Origin: [Clostridium] innocuum
GTDB lineage: Bacteria; Bacillota_I; Bacilli_A; Erysipelotrichales; Erysipelotrichaceae
Length of the DNA stretch: 64,000 nucleotides
Direction: 5' to 3'
Assembly (NCBI GenBank): GCA_012317185.1
Contig: CP048838.1
Location: 1,364,001-1,428,000 of the forward strand
Numbering within the stretch: position 1 is the first letter of the stretch; each line of letters begins with the position of its first letter. The notes below the pieces were generated by a model, which saw only the letters and a list, made by a program, of their open reading frames with translations, made no database searches and was not told the DNA's origin. Made by a program: the position numbers and the translations under genes. Positions 37,259 through 46,661 of the stretch are shown here, in pieces.

Positions 37259-38398
37259 ATGATTATTCAAAGTAAGAGAATATGGGTACTCGGTCAATTC
37301 ATCGAAGCCCAGCTGGAGCTGGAGGATGGAAAAATCAAAAATGTTCTCGCTTATGGCGCTAAACCGGCTGACAAGGACTATGGTGAAAGACGAATTGTAC
37401 CTGGATTCATTGACGTTCATACACATGGTGCTTATGGCTTTGACACCAATGATGCAGAAGAAGAAGGCTTGCGAAACTGGATGAAACACATTCCCGAGGA
37501 GGGTGTTACCGGAATCTGTCCTACCACAATCACACAGATAGAGGAGGTACTTACCAAGGCAGTGAAAAATGTCGCAAAGGTCGTAGCGGATGGCTATGAG
37601 GGAGCGGAAATCCTCGGTATCCATTTTGAAGGACCGTATCTGGATATGGTATACAAGGGAGCACAGCCGGAGCAGTGCATTGTAAAACCGGATGTTGAAC
37701 AGTTCAAGCGGTATCAGAAGGCTGCCGACGGACTGATTAAAATTATAACAATGGCTACCGAGCGTGACGAGGATTTCGAACTGACAAGATACTGTGCAGC
37801 AAACGATGTCCGCGTAAGCATCGGACATTCTGCGGCAACGATTGAGGAAGCAGGTATGGCAATTGCCAACGGAGCAACTTCCATGACGCATATCTTTAAC
37901 GGTATGACACCGTTCCATCACCGCAAGCCGGGTCTGGTAGGAGCTGCTATGCGTTTCCGTGATACCTTCGGTGAGGTTATCTGTGATGGAAATCACTCTA
38001 CACCGGATGCATTAAACGATTTGTTCATGGCGAAGGGAAGAGATTATACCATCATGATTACGGATGCGTTAATGGTAAAAGGTCTGCCGGTCGGGACAAA
38101 GGTTCTCTTCGGTGGAAATGAAATTGAGCTGTATCCGGATGGCAGTGCACATCTGACCGGCGCAAAGAGTCTTGCGGGCTCTACCCTGAAGGTCAATGAG
38201 GGCTTGAAGGTGCTTGTTGAAAAGGCGATGATTCCTTGGGATTATGCAATCAACTCCTGTACGCTGAATCCGGCAAGATATCTGAATGTGGATGATCGCA
38301 AAGGAAAGCTTGTGGCTGGCTATGATGCAGATATCGTTGTACTGAATGATGATTACTCCGTCGAAATGACCTACGTAAGAGGAAAAGAAGCATTCTAA
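37259..38398 (+). CDS. nagA: N-acetylglucosamine-6-phosphate deacetylase
   Basis: 379 residues; RBS AAAGGAGGAGCTATTTC, -10 TATAAT near 37216. Amidohydrolase barrel: PGFIDVHTHG, metal-site Glu in HFEGPYLD, RVSIGHSAA and MTHIFNGMTPFHHR histidines, catalytic Asp in MITDALMVKG. It converts GlcNAc-6-P to GlcN-6-P and acetate. Its pathway partner nagB is 4.4 kb downstream, not in the same operon. Fits use of amino sugars, including those released by the GH31-type secreted enzyme. Confidence 0.96.
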   Translation: MIIQSKRIWVLGQFIEAQLELEDGKIKNVLAYGAKPADKDYGERRIVPGFIDVHTHGAYGFDTNDAEEEGLRNWMKHIPEEGVTGICPTTITQIEEVLTKAVKNVAKVVADGYEGAEILGIHFEGPYLDMVYKGAQPEQCIVKPDVEQFKRYQKAADGLIKIITMATERDEDFELTRYCAANDVRVSIGHSAATIEEAGMAIANGATSMTHIFNGMTPFHHRKPGLVGAAMRFRDTFGEVICDGNHSTPDALNDLFMAKGRDYTIMITDALMVKGLPVGTKVLFGGNEIELYPDGSAHLTGAKSLAGSTLKVNEGLKVLVEKAMIPWDYAINSCTLNPARYLNVDDRKGKLVAGYDADIVVLNDDYSVEMTYVRGKEAF

Positions 38399-38416
38399 TC
38401 ATAATAGAAACAAGAT

Positions 38417-38438
38417 GGGAATCCGCAGGATTCCCTTT
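38417..38438 (+). terminator. Terminator of nagA
   Basis: GGGAATCC/GGATTCCC with 3-nt loop, followed by TTT. Confidence 0.7.
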
Positions 38439-38460
38439 CAGCATTTTTACGGCAATGCTC

Positions 38461-38543
38461 ACATAATTTGGGGTGAGCTTCGCTGAATTACACATAATTT
38501 ACCATGATCTATACATAATATATTGATAGACATTTTGTATACT
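38461..38543 (+). promoter_or_regulatory. Tandem-box promoter of sRNA copy 1
   Basis: Direct repeats ACATAATTT (38461-38469), ACATAATTT (38492-38500) and ACATAATAT (38513-38521): spacings 31 and 21 bp. TATACT at 38538-38543 starts 25 bp after the last box. No consensus -35 at 17 bp, suggesting an activator-dependent promoter of LytTR type. Confidence 0.75.
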
Positions 38544-38547
38544 ATAG

Positions 38548-38667
38548 GCAAGCAAGAGGTATCTTGCTTGTATGAACGATTTCCCCCAAAATTATTTCAT
38601 ACTTTCTCCCTTTCAAAATAATAATTATCATATACAGAGAAGATGCTTCCCCCAAGGCATCTTTTTT
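38548..38667 (+). ncRNA. csRNA-like small RNA, copy 1
   Basis: About 120 nt. 5' hairpin CAAGCAAGA-GGTA-TCTTGCTTG (38549-38570, 9 bp). Open middle with TTCCCCCAAAA (38581-38591) and TTCATACTTTCTCCCTTTC (38596-38614), exact reverse complement of an SD-AUG region. Terminator AAGATGC/GCATCTT (38640-38663) with TTCCCCCAAG in its loop, then T-run. No conserved frame. Likely acts by pairing with ribosome sites of mRNAs. Confidence 0.85.
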
Positions 38668-38980
38668 GTTAACCAAAGAAAAGCACACAGATTCATGATG
38701 ATTCATATGTTTGCACAGGGAGTCATGAAATATGACCAAATGCATGCTGTTGCCATAAGCCTTATGCGGTCCTTACCGGAGGGATAGCTGTAGCACAGAT
38801 CAGGTCTTCTCAGAAAAGCGTTCGATACCGTTATTCAAGTATGATTGAAAATGGAAGACAAAATAGTAAAAAATCAAGGCAGGAACTGCTTCACTGATGG
38901 AAATAAACGCAGGGAACATTCTCAGGTTGCTGAAATACGATTAAAAATGATGATTACCGATTTGCCGATGCATGCATTCC
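38668..38980. other. Spacer between sRNA copies 1 and 2
   Basis: No gene or structure recognised. Confidence 0.5.
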
Positions 38981-39032
38981 ACATAATTTACCATGATCTA
39001 TACATAATATATTGATAGACATTTAGTATACT
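38981..39032 (+). promoter_or_regulatory. Tandem-box promoter of sRNA copy 2
   Basis: ACATAATTT (38981-38989) and ACATAATAT (39002-39010), 21 bp apart; TATACT at 39027-39032, 25 bp after the second. The stretch is almost identical to copy 1, but the outer box at 31 bp is not recognisable. Confidence 0.75.
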
Positions 39033-39036
39033 ATCA

Positions 39037-39156
39037 GCAGGCAGGAGGTATCCTGCCTGTATGAACTATTTCTCCCAAAATTATTTCATACCTTCTCCCT
39101 TTCAAAATACTAATTACCATATACAGAAAAGGTGCTTCCCCCAAGGCACCTTTTTT
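39037..39156 (+). ncRNA. csRNA-like small RNA, copy 2
   Basis: About 120 nt. 5' hairpin CAGGCAGGA-GGTA-TCCTGCCTG (39038-39059): two A-T pairs of copy 1 are G-C here, a compensated change. Anti-SD/AUG segment at 39085-39103 has one substitution. Terminator AGGTGC/GCACCT with the same C-rich loop and compensated stem, then T6. Confidence 0.85.
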
Positions 39157-39217
39157 GTTGGCAAATCCGTGAGAATTTCACATGTATCTTTCTACAGCCC
39201 TTTTTTGCATGTGCTTC

Positions 39218-39300
39218 ACATAATTTGGGTTCAGGCACTTGAAAGAACACACATTTTTACAAGTTCTCTACATAATTGAAATATAACTTTCCGGTATACT
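39218..39300 (+). promoter_or_regulatory. Tandem-box promoter of sRNA copy 3
   Basis: ACATAATTT (39218-39226), ACACATTTT (39249-39257), ACATAATTG (39270-39278): spacings 31 and 21 bp as in copy 1. TATACT at 39295-39300, again 25 bp after the last box, although the intervening bases differ. Confidence 0.75.
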
Positions 39301-39305
39301 GTAAG

Positions 39306-39426
39306 CATGCAGGAGGAATCCTGCAGATATGAATTTTTCCCCTCAGAAAATTTTTCATACTTTTCCTTTCTATTAAATAAATAATAAGCAACAGCAAAAG
39401 GAGCACTTCCCCAGGTGCTTCTTTTG
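39306..39426 (+). ncRNA. csRNA-like small RNA, copy 3 (diverged)
   Basis: 5' hairpin TGCAGGA-GGAA-TCCTGCA (39308-39325). The anti-SD segment is altered to TTCATACTTTTCCTTTC, so targets may differ. Terminator arms AAAAGGAGCAC/GTGCTTCTTTT include a G-U pair that is stable only in plus-strand RNA, fixing the direction. Loop TTCCCCAG. Confidence 0.8.
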
Positions 39427-39480
39427 TTTTATCCCTTTATCATGCTATAATGATAAGCGTTATGAAATGAGGGATTGTAT

Positions 39481-40266
39481 ATGAAACATATAAAAGCTTT
39501 ATTTTTTGATGTGGACAATACGCTGTATACGCATCGTATTCATGATTTTCCTGCAACCACCCGTCAGACGCTGAACCGCCTGAAGGAAAACGGATACCGT
39601 ATCGGTATCGCTACAAGCCGGTGTCGCTATGAGGTCCGTAATCTTCCGGCCTTTTTTCGGGATTTTGCATTTGATGCTGCAATCTTTGATGGGGGAGCAC
39701 TCATCATGGGCAAAGAGGAGACTGTCACCAGCTTTCCCCTGTTACAGGAGCAGGTGGAGCGGCTCATCCGCTACTGTGAACAAAGGCACATACCTGTGCG
39801 GTACTCCACCTTTGACAATGACTGTCTGACAACACCTTGTCCTCACAATATCCGTGATGAGTTTTTCAAGCTGTATCTGAATATGCCCGTTGTAAAGCCC
39901 TATGAGCAGGAAACAGTGTTTAATATGCTTGCCTATCCGCAAAACGGGGAACAGCGTGAGGAAATCATTGCGCTCATGAAGGATGCCTTTATTGTAACGC
40001 ATTCCTCCAATACGTTGGAAATCACAGCGGAAAACGTAGATAAAAGCAAAGGGGTAGAGGCGATGGCTGCACATTGGGATATTCCGGTTGAACAGATCGC
40101 ATGCTTTGGTGACGGTGCCAATGATGTGGGGATGCTGCAGGCCGCAGGCATCGGCATTGCTATGGGGAATGCCAATCCTAAAGCAAAGGCGGCAGCGGAT
40201 TATGTCTGCGGTTCCATTGACGAGGATGGACTATATCACTTCTGTAAAGAGATGGAATGGATATAG
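39481..40266 (+). CDS. HAD-superfamily Cof-type phosphatase
   Basis: 261 residues from ATG 39481, behind GAGGGA. HAD motif I FFDVDNTLY, motif II ATS, cap C2B insert about 85-190, motif IV GDGANDVGMLQAAGIGIAMGNA. These enzymes dephosphorylate sugar phosphates or flavin precursors. One of three Cof-type paralogues in this window. Confidence 0.9.
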   Translation: MKHIKALFFDVDNTLYTHRIHDFPATTRQTLNRLKENGYRIGIATSRCRYEVRNLPAFFRDFAFDAAIFDGGALIMGKEETVTSFPLLQEQVERLIRYCEQRHIPVRYSTFDNDCLTTPCPHNIRDEFFKLYLNMPVVKPYEQETVFNMLAYPQNGEQREEIIALMKDAFIVTHSSNTLEITAENVDKSKGVEAMAAHWDIPVEQIACFGDGANDVGMLQAAGIGIAMGNANPKAKAAADYVCGSIDEDGLYHFCKEMEWI

Positions 40267-40345
40267 GAGAAGTCCTGCAGTTTCTGGAGAATCTGCTTTT
40301 TGTTGTGCTATAATAGACATGAACAACTGAGAGAGGAGAGGCAGT

Positions 40346-41209
40346 ATGAAATTAACAAATAATCGTTATGAGGTGACCTTTACTGCGAAGGGTGGAGAAA
40401 TTGAAAGCTTTACCGATCTGGAAACCGGCATTCAGTATATGTGGCAGGGACATCCGGATTATTGGACAGGGAAAAATCCAGGTCTGTTTCCTCTGGTAGG
40501 CAATACGCTGGATGGCACCTATGAAATGGATGGCAAAACATATGCAATGAAAAATCACGGTCTGGTTCGCTATGCGACGCTCGACTGTGTATGCGATGAT
40601 GGAAAAGAGGTCATCATGGCATTTGACAGCAGTGCGGAAACAAAAGCACAGTACCCCTTCGATTTTCATTATGAGGTAGGCTATGCACTGCAGGATGATA
40701 CCCTTACGGTAACCTATCGTATCACGAACACCGGAGAACGGGACATGCCGTTTACATTCGGGCTGCATCCCGGCTTCAATTGTCCGTTGTGTGAGGGAGA
40801 GGCGTTTGAGGACTATACCATGCGTTTTTCGAATCCGGAGAAGCTGAAGCAGCTGGTGTTTGATCCTGAAAAGAAGAAACCGTATACGCTGGAGGATGTG
40901 GAGCTGCAGACGATACCTTGCAGCTATGAGGAAATCGAGAAATATGCGACGCTGATCTATCAGGGGATGAAAAGCTCCTATCTGACATTATCCGGACCGA
41001 ACAACCACGGTGTGCGCATTTCCATCAGCGGCTATCCGTATCTGGCAATCTGGACAGCGAAAAAGAATGCGCCGTTTATCTGTCTGGAGCCGTGGTACGG
41101 CCATGCGGACTTTTCAAGGGTGGAGGAAGACTTCTCCCATCGTGAGGGAACGATGACACTTTCCGCAGGAAAAACATTCACAACCGCATATACAATTCAG
41201 GTATTTTAA
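40346..41209 (+). CDS. Aldose 1-epimerase-like (galactose mutarotase fold) protein
   Basis: 287 residues; RBS GAGAGGAGAGGCAGT. Beta-sandwich of the mutarotase family, LacX-like branch: NPGLFPLVGNTLDG, MKNHGLVRYATLD with the catalytic His, FTFGLHPGFNCP, and LEPWYGHADF with the Glu of the active site. It probably interconverts anomers of a sugar or sugar phosphate in the cytoplasm. Own terminator downstream. Confidence 0.88.
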   Translation: MKLTNNRYEVTFTAKGGEIESFTDLETGIQYMWQGHPDYWTGKNPGLFPLVGNTLDGTYEMDGKTYAMKNHGLVRYATLDCVCDDGKEVIMAFDSSAETKAQYPFDFHYEVGYALQDDTLTVTYRITNTGERDMPFTFGLHPGFNCPLCEGEAFEDYTMRFSNPEKLKQLVFDPEKKKPYTLEDVELQTIPCSYEEIEKYATLIYQGMKSSYLTLSGPNNHGVRISISGYPYLAIWTAKKNAPFICLEPWYGHADFSRVEEDFSHREGTMTLSAGKTFTTAYTIQVF

Positions 41210-41217
41210 AAAAACAG

Positions 41218-41286
41218 GGATATGCAGAAAGCGTGCTTCCTAAGCCGGATATGGGATAGGAGGAAGGCTCTTTGCATATCCTTTTT
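41218..41286 (+). terminator. Terminator of mutarotase gene
   Basis: GGATATGCA (41218-41226) pairs with TGCATATCC (41273-41281) with inner complementarity, then T5. Confidence 0.75.
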
Positions 41287-41643
41287 CATGCCGTGGCAGT
41301 AGCGCTTTTCATGCGGTGATGAAAAACCTACAGACTGTTTTAATTACCCTGCTCCTTGCAGAACAGATATCATGCTGCGGATGAAGGACAGAAAGAGGCA
41401 GTTGTGCGTTCATACACAGGGGCTGCTTCCGGCAATTGAGATTTCAAGGGCTTGGCAGGCACTGGGAGCCCTTTTCTGAATTCAGCTGGCAAAGTACAGA
41501 ATCAGGAATGAAATGGTATCCGCGTTAATGCTCTGCTTCCTATGCAATAAGAATTCCATTGCTGAAAAAAGCTTTTTCCTGTATTCACGTACAGGAAAAA
41601 GAAGTATAATGAAGGCAACTGATAAAGAGGAGGAAGCTAGCAT
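41287..41643. other. Intergenic, nothing recognised
   Basis: Only a promoter for the following gene is expected. TATAAT near 41605 is the best -10. Confidence 0.45.
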
Positions 41644-42564
41644 ATGAAAAGCATAAGCATTGCAGGTACACAGGCACCGGCTATCATACAGGGCTGTATG
41701 CGTATTGATGCCATGAGCGTAAACGAGTTGGAGGAACTGATTCATCAGGATTTAAAGCTCGGTATCAATTTCTTTGACCATGCGGATATCTATGGAAAAG
41801 GAGTCTGTGAGGAGCTGTTTGGTAAGGTATTGAAGGCACAGCCTTCTTTAAGAAAGGATATGCTCATTCAGTCAAAATGCGGTATCCATCGCAGTGAAAC
41901 AACACATTATGATTTTTCCAGAGACTACATACTTCACTGTGTGGATGCTTCTCTAGAGCGTCTGCAATGTGGATATCTCGATTATCTGCTGCTGCATCGT
42001 CCGGATGTCCTGATGGATCCGCTGGAGGTAGCACAGGCCTTTGATGCATTGTATACCTCAGGAAAAGTGAAGCATTTCGGCGTCAGTAATCACAATCCCT
42101 ATCAGATTGAGCTGCTGAAAAAATACAGCAGGCAGCCGATTGAAATCAATCAGATGCAGCTGAGTGTCATGCATACACCGATGATTGATGCCGGTGTCAA
42201 TGTCAATACCTTTGACCAGCGCGGTATTGACCGTGATAACGGTACACTGGATTATTGCAGACTGCAGGATATTACAATACAGTGCTGGTCACCGTTTCAG
42301 TATGGCATGTTTGAAGGTGTGTTCCTCGATAATCCGAAATTTCCCGAGGTGAATGCACGGATTCAGACACTAGCAAAGAAATATCAGGTCAGCAGCAGTG
42401 CGATTGCGGCAGCATGGCTGCTTCGCCATCCGGCTCAAATGCAGGTGATTCTGGGCTCTGTCAATACTGCGCGCATTGAAGGGATTGTACAAGCCTGTGA
42501 CATTACGCTGACCAGAGAGGAATGGTATTCCATCTATGTTGCAGCCGGAAATCTGTTGCCATAG
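41644..42564 (+). CDS. Aldo/keto reductase
   Basis: 306 residues; RBS AGAGGAGGAAGCTAGCAT. (beta/alpha)8 NADPH-dependent oxidoreductase with the catalytic tetrad visible: Asp in FFDHADIYG (with Tyr), Lys in IQSKCG, His in LLLHRPD. C-terminal cofactor region VILGSVNTARIEGIVQA. Resembles the YdhF-like branch. Physiological substrate unknown. Confidence 0.92.
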   Translation: MKSISIAGTQAPAIIQGCMRIDAMSVNELEELIHQDLKLGINFFDHADIYGKGVCEELFGKVLKAQPSLRKDMLIQSKCGIHRSETTHYDFSRDYILHCVDASLERLQCGYLDYLLLHRPDVLMDPLEVAQAFDALYTSGKVKHFGVSNHNPYQIELLKKYSRQPIEINQMQLSVMHTPMIDAGVNVNTFDQRGIDRDNGTLDYCRLQDITIQCWSPFQYGMFEGVFLDNPKFPEVNARIQTLAKKYQVSSSAIAAAWLLRHPAQMQVILGSVNTARIEGIVQACDITLTREEWYSIYVAAGNLLP

Positions 42565-42760
42565 GAACCGGGATCTGAACTGCAGAAGCAAAACAAACGC
42601 CGCATGGAAAAAAGCGGCTACCATCTGTAATCGTATATGGAATGCAAGAAGCCGGTGCTCAGCGATCGGCTGGAAATACAGGATATGTATGTTCTGACAT
42701 TGAAAACATGCTTTTAAAATGGTATGATATTACTGTGTAATATCAGGAGGAGAAAAGAAA

Positions 42761-43483
42761 ATGAAAGTTATTGTAGTGAAAGATTACGATGCAGTAAGCA
42801 AAGAAGCATTTGCTGTTATGAAGGAAGTTGTCACAAACAAAAAGGATGCTGTTTTAGGTCTTGCAACAGGCTCCAGTCCGATTGGATTGTACAAGAACAT
42901 GATTCAGGATCATAAGGACAATGGAACAAGCTATGCACAGTGCCAGTCTTTCAATCTGGATGAATATGTTGGAATTGACAGAAATCACCCGGAATCCTAC
43001 TGGACATTCATGCATGAAAACCTGTTTAAGGGTATCGACTTACCGGAAGACAAGATTCATGTACCTTATGGAAGTACGAAGGAAGACTGTGAAGGCTATG
43101 AAAAGGCTATGGAAAATGTCAGCGTGGACGTACAGGTTCTGGGAATCGGCGGAAACGGACATATCGGATTTAATGAGCCGGGTACACCGTTTACAGAGGA
43201 AACGCATATCGTTGAGCTGACAGAAAAAACACGTTCTGATAATGCGCGTTTCTTTGATAATGATATCAATCAGGTGCCGACACATGCAATTACAATGGGA
43301 ATTGCGACCATCATGAAGGCAAAGAAAATCCTGCTTGTCGCATCCGGCGCAAACAAGGCAGATGCTGTTGCAGCTATGGTCAACGGACCGGTTGATCCGG
43401 CATGTCCTGCAAGCGTATTGCAGAATCATGCAGATGTTGTCGTTGTTGTTGATGAGGCAGCAGCTGCTAAATTAGCGAAATAA
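42761..43483 (+). CDS. nagB: Glucosamine-6-phosphate deaminase
   Basis: 240 residues; RBS ATCAGGAGGAGAAAAGAAA. GLATGSSPIGLYK phosphate loop, FNLDEYVGI with the catalytic Asp, GIGGNGHIGFNEPG with the active-site His. Short NagB form without the allosteric C-terminal tail of E. coli. Converts GlcN-6-P to fructose-6-P and ammonia, completing the pathway begun by NagA. Confidence 0.96.
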   Translation: MKVIVVKDYDAVSKEAFAVMKEVVTNKKDAVLGLATGSSPIGLYKNMIQDHKDNGTSYAQCQSFNLDEYVGIDRNHPESYWTFMHENLFKGIDLPEDKIHVPYGSTKEDCEGYEKAMENVSVDVQVLGIGGNGHIGFNEPGTPFTEETHIVELTEKTRSDNARFFDNDINQVPTHAITMGIATIMKAKKILLVASGANKADAVAAMVNGPVDPACPASVLQNHADVVVVVDEAAAAKLAK

Positions 43484-43494
43484 ATATAAAGGAG

Positions 43495-43526
43495 CGGACA
43501 TTTCAATAGAGATGTCCGTTTTCTTT
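43495..43526 (+). terminator. Terminator of nagB
   Basis: CGGACAT (43495-43501)/ATGTCCG (43512-43518), then TTTTCTTT. Confidence 0.8.
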
Positions 43527-43617
43527 ACGGTTGGCAGAGCTTCTTTACAGGGATTTCAGGTTTACTTTTTTTCTATTTTCGCTATAATAGGGTTGAAAAA
43601 GAAAGTAGAGGTAGAAT

Positions 43618-44475
43618 ATGGCGATAAAACTGATAGCACTGGATCTGGATGGAACGCTGCTGACCACGCAGAAGACAATTGATGAGGAAACCAAAAAACG
43701 TCTGATCAAGGCACAGGAGATGGGGATTTCCATAACGATAGCTACCGGACGGGATAAGGGTGGTATTGATTTTGTATATGAGCCCTTGGAGCTTGAGCAC
43801 AGAGGTGATAATTTTGTAGCAGGGGTTAACGGACAGATTATTTATGATTTTCATAAAAAGGAATATTATGTGGATAAGGTGCTGGACGGCAATGACGCAA
43901 AGAAAGTGATGGCACTGGGAATGAAATATAATTTTGAGGTCATCAGCTGCTGCGGATATGATTTCTATGATTTGATATCCAAGCGTCTGAAGGCAATGAA
44001 AAAGGTGCGCAGTGTCGTGTTTGGGCGGCCGATGGATTACGGGTTTAATCAGGGAAAGCGAAATTTCATTCCACTGGAGGATGCAGACTATGAAATTACA
44101 CAGGATGTGAATAAGTTTGTACTGATACAGACGGCCTCCTTTTTCAAGAAGCACCTGCCGCATCTTCGTAGGGAATTGAAGGATTATGACTTGCTGGAGG
44201 TTGGTCCTGCCTGGATTGAGGTTATGCCGAAGGGGGTATCCAAGGCGAGTGCGCTGTTGCGTATTGGAAAGAAGCTGGGAATCTCCACAGAGGAAATGAT
44301 GGCGTTTGGAGATGCGGAAAATGATATGGAAATGATCAAAACCGTGAAGTACGGCATCGCTATGGGAAATGCTATGGATTCCTTGAAACAGGCAGCATGG
44401 GATGTCACCGATACCAATGATCAGATGGGAATCGCGAAGGCGCTGGATAAATATGTATTTACATCAGGGGAGTAA
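43618..44475 (+). CDS. HAD-superfamily Cof-type phosphatase
   Basis: 285 residues; RBS AGTAGAGGTAGAAT. Motif I LIALDLDGTLLTTQK, motif II TATGRD, motif IV GDAENDMEMIKTVKYGIAMGNA, C2 cap between. Predicted sugar- or nucleotide-phosphate phosphatase in the cytoplasm. Second Cof paralogue. Confidence 0.93.
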   Translation: MAIKLIALDLDGTLLTTQKTIDEETKKRLIKAQEMGISITIATGRDKGGIDFVYEPLELEHRGDNFVAGVNGQIIYDFHKKEYYVDKVLDGNDAKKVMALGMKYNFEVISCCGYDFYDLISKRLKAMKKVRSVVFGRPMDYGFNQGKRNFIPLEDADYEITQDVNKFVLIQTASFFKKHLPHLRRELKDYDLLEVGPAWIEVMPKGVSKASALLRIGKKLGISTEEMMAFGDAENDMEMIKTVKYGIAMGNAMDSLKQAAWDVTDTNDQMGIAKALDKYVFTSGE

Positions 44476-44489
44476 GCTCTCCTTTTTTA
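44468..44489 (+). terminator. Terminator of HAD phosphatase gene
   Basis: GGGGAG-TAAG-CTCTCC (one G-U) overlapping the stop codon, followed by T6. Confidence 0.75.
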
Positions 44490-44518
44490 TGAAAAAAGCT
44501 GCCATGGAGCATGACAGC
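44490..44518 (-). terminator. Terminator of ybaK-like gene
   Basis: GCTGTCATG/CATGGCAGC in minus-strand sense, with T-run from the A-run at 44490-44496. Confidence 0.78.
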
Positions 44519-44519
44519 A

Positions 44520-45002
44520 CTAAGCTTCACTGATGAGATCTGCTGTTTCCGCATGAATCAGTCTTAACAGTTCATCCGGCTGCATTTTGATCTGAACACC
44601 GATTTTCCCGCCACTGAACATTATGGTAGGATGCCCTGTACAGCTTTCGTGTACAAAGGTGCGGAATTGCTTCTTCATACCGATGGGGGAGCATCCCCCA
44701 CGGACGTAGCCTGTAATCTTATTAATATCCTTCACATGAATCATTTCCACGGATTTTACACCGGCAGCCTTTGCGCATTTCTTCAGATGCAGCTCATGTG
44801 CCACAGGAATTACGAAGACGATATATTCCTTCGTGTTCGCAACCGTTACCAGTGTTTTGAAAACCTGCTCCGGATTCTCTTCCAGCTGCTTTGCTACATC
44901 AAGACCTGCAACAGCCTCTTTTCCATGTGCATAGCTCAGCACTTCATAGGACAGCTGCTTGCTGTCCAGAATACGCATGGCATTCGTTTTCTGTATTTTC
45001 AT
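44520..45002 (-). CDS. ybaK: YbaK/EbsC-type Cys-tRNA(Pro) deacylase
   Basis: 160 residues; RBS GGGGAGGTACTGCA. YbaK fold with the conserved Lys in PEQVFKTLVT and the glycine loops GYVRGGCSPIGMKK and MFSGGKIGVQI. It removes cysteine mischarged onto tRNA(Pro). Convergent with the HAD gene and divergent from the next one. Confidence 0.93.
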   Translation of the reverse strand: MKIQKTNAMRILDSKQLSYEVLSYAHGKEAVAGLDVAKQLEENPEQVFKTLVTVANTKEYIVFVIPVAHELHLKKCAKAAGVKSVEMIHVKDINKITGYVRGGCSPIGMKKQFRTFVHESCTGHPTIMFSGGKIGVQIKMQPDELLRLIHAETADLISEA

Positions 45003-45116
45003 TGCAGTACCTCCCCATTGTGCATTTAGTATAGCACTCTTTTTTTTCTTCTTCCAGTATGATTTTACTTCTGAAGATATTCATTGTATAATCCTATTCA
45101 AAAGGGGCGTGATAGT

Positions 45117-45992
45117 ATGATACAAATGATTGTAATGGATATGGATGGAACACTGCTGACAAGCGATAACAGGATTTCCTCCAGAACCAAGGAGCTGCTG
45201 CTGCGTGTGCAGAAGCAGGGGGTACGTCTTGTACTGGCCAGCGGAAGAAGCTATTGCAAGCTTATGGAATATGCCGAAGAGCTGCATATGGATGCCTATG
45301 GAGGCTATTTACTGGAGGTCAACGGTTTAATTCTGTATGATCTTGCGAGTGGAAAACGTCATATCCGCAAGCAGATGGGACGCAGTGAAATGGAAGAGCT
45401 TTTTACATATTTCCGGCAATGGGATGTTGAAATTATGGCACAGTTTGATGACGGACTGTTTGATTATAATCCGGAAAGTGTCTTAAAGGAAAAAGCGGAA
45501 TATCGCAAAAAGCACAAGCTTAGTGATGATTACCCGTGGACGGGAGGTGCCTTTGCACTTCTGGCGGATAACAGAAAGGGCTACCCGAAGATTCATTATA
45601 TCAATACGTGGGAAGAAATTGACCGCAGTATCAACAAGGTGAGTGTTGCCTACCATGAGGATGTCATGGCTGAAGTAAGTGCGCAGGCAAAAAGAGATTT
45701 GCAGGATCGTTACTGGCTGGGACTGACAACACCGAAATGGCTGGAGCTGATGCCGCTGGGGATTACAAAGGGAAGTGGTCTGACAGCACTGGCGGAAATG
45801 CTGGATATTCCCATGCATGATGTGATGGCATTCGGTGATGGCGAAAATGATATTGAAATGCTGCAGGCGGCAGGTATCGGTATTGCGATGGGGAATGCGA
45901 TGCCTGAGGTTAAGGCAGCGGCGGATGAGGTTAGTAGCGGCAACAATGAGGATGGAATTGCGGAGGCATTGCAGAAATATTTCACAGTATGA
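45117..45992 (+). CDS. HAD-superfamily Cof-type phosphatase
   Basis: 291 residues from ATG 45117 (MIQMIVMDMDGTLL); the upstream in-frame ATG at 45084 has no ribosome site. Motif I MDMDGTLLTSDN, motif II ASGRSY, motif IV GDGENDIEMLQAAGIGIAMGNA. Third Cof paralogue in the window, 62 bp before thioredoxin. Confidence 0.93.
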   Translation: MIQMIVMDMDGTLLTSDNRISSRTKELLLRVQKQGVRLVLASGRSYCKLMEYAEELHMDAYGGYLLEVNGLILYDLASGKRHIRKQMGRSEMEELFTYFRQWDVEIMAQFDDGLFDYNPESVLKEKAEYRKKHKLSDDYPWTGGAFALLADNRKGYPKIHYINTWEEIDRSINKVSVAYHEDVMAEVSAQAKRDLQDRYWLGLTTPKWLELMPLGITKGSGLTALAEMLDIPMHDVMAFGDGENDIEMLQAAGIGIAMGNAMPEVKAAADEVSSGNNEDGIAEALQKYFTV

Positions 45993-46054
45993 GCATTTTC
46001 ATGCATGTTTTTGGCAGAATGTGCTATACTGTGGATAGTCGGAGGTACGAGATT

Positions 46055-46363
46055 ATGAAAGTTATAAATAAAGCAGAATTTGAACAAATAACAAAAGAGG
46101 GTGTAGTCCTGGTAGATTTCTTTGCGACCTGGTGCGGGCCATGCAAAATGCTGGCTCCGGTACTGGAGGAGCTGGCAGAGGATATGAAGGGCAAAGCGGA
46201 AATAGTCAAGGTTGATGTTGATCAGGAAGGTGATCTGGCAATGAAGTTTGGTATCATGTCGGTTCCTACCATGATCGTATTCAAGAACGGAGAAGCAGTA
46301 AAGCAGATTTCCGGCTATCAGCCAAAGACACAGCTTGCAAATATACTGAATCAGCTGCTGTAA
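46055..46363 (+). CDS. trxA: Thioredoxin
   Basis: 102 residues from ATG 46055, RBS CGGAGGTACGAGATT. Canonical WCGPC active site in FFATWCGPCKMLAP and cis-Pro loop SVPTMIVFKNG. Cytoplasmic disulfide reductant. No thioredoxin reductase adjacent. Confidence 0.96.
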   Translation: MKVINKAEFEQITKEGVVLVDFFATWCGPCKMLAPVLEELAEDMKGKAEIVKVDVDQEGDLAMKFGIMSVPTMIVFKNGEAVKQISGYQPKTQLANILNQLL

Positions 46364-46661
46364 AAGAATCAGACCACTGTTGAGTATCTGTGATAATGAG
46401 CTGAAATAAGAGGTTTTTCATTCCATGGTGCAGATCATGAATGAGAAATCTTTTTTTTGTCTGCAGCAGAGATAGGATATGGAAAGCATGTTCAATTCCA
46501 GGGAATGGGGGAGGTATTTCGTCACTTCATACGTTCCTGCACGTTGCACTACCCTTTCTTGAACAGGTCTGTAATAAACTGTTTCATAGGAGCTGTCGGA
46601 GATTTCATTGACTTTCCTTTTTTGGAATGATACATTTATAGGAAAAAAGAGGAGGAACGTT

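Noticed and set aside
38461..39426. Reading the repeated units as a CRISPR array
   Set aside because: Units are ~120 nt with internal hairpins and terminators, irregular spacing, and no spacer/repeat alternation or cas genes.
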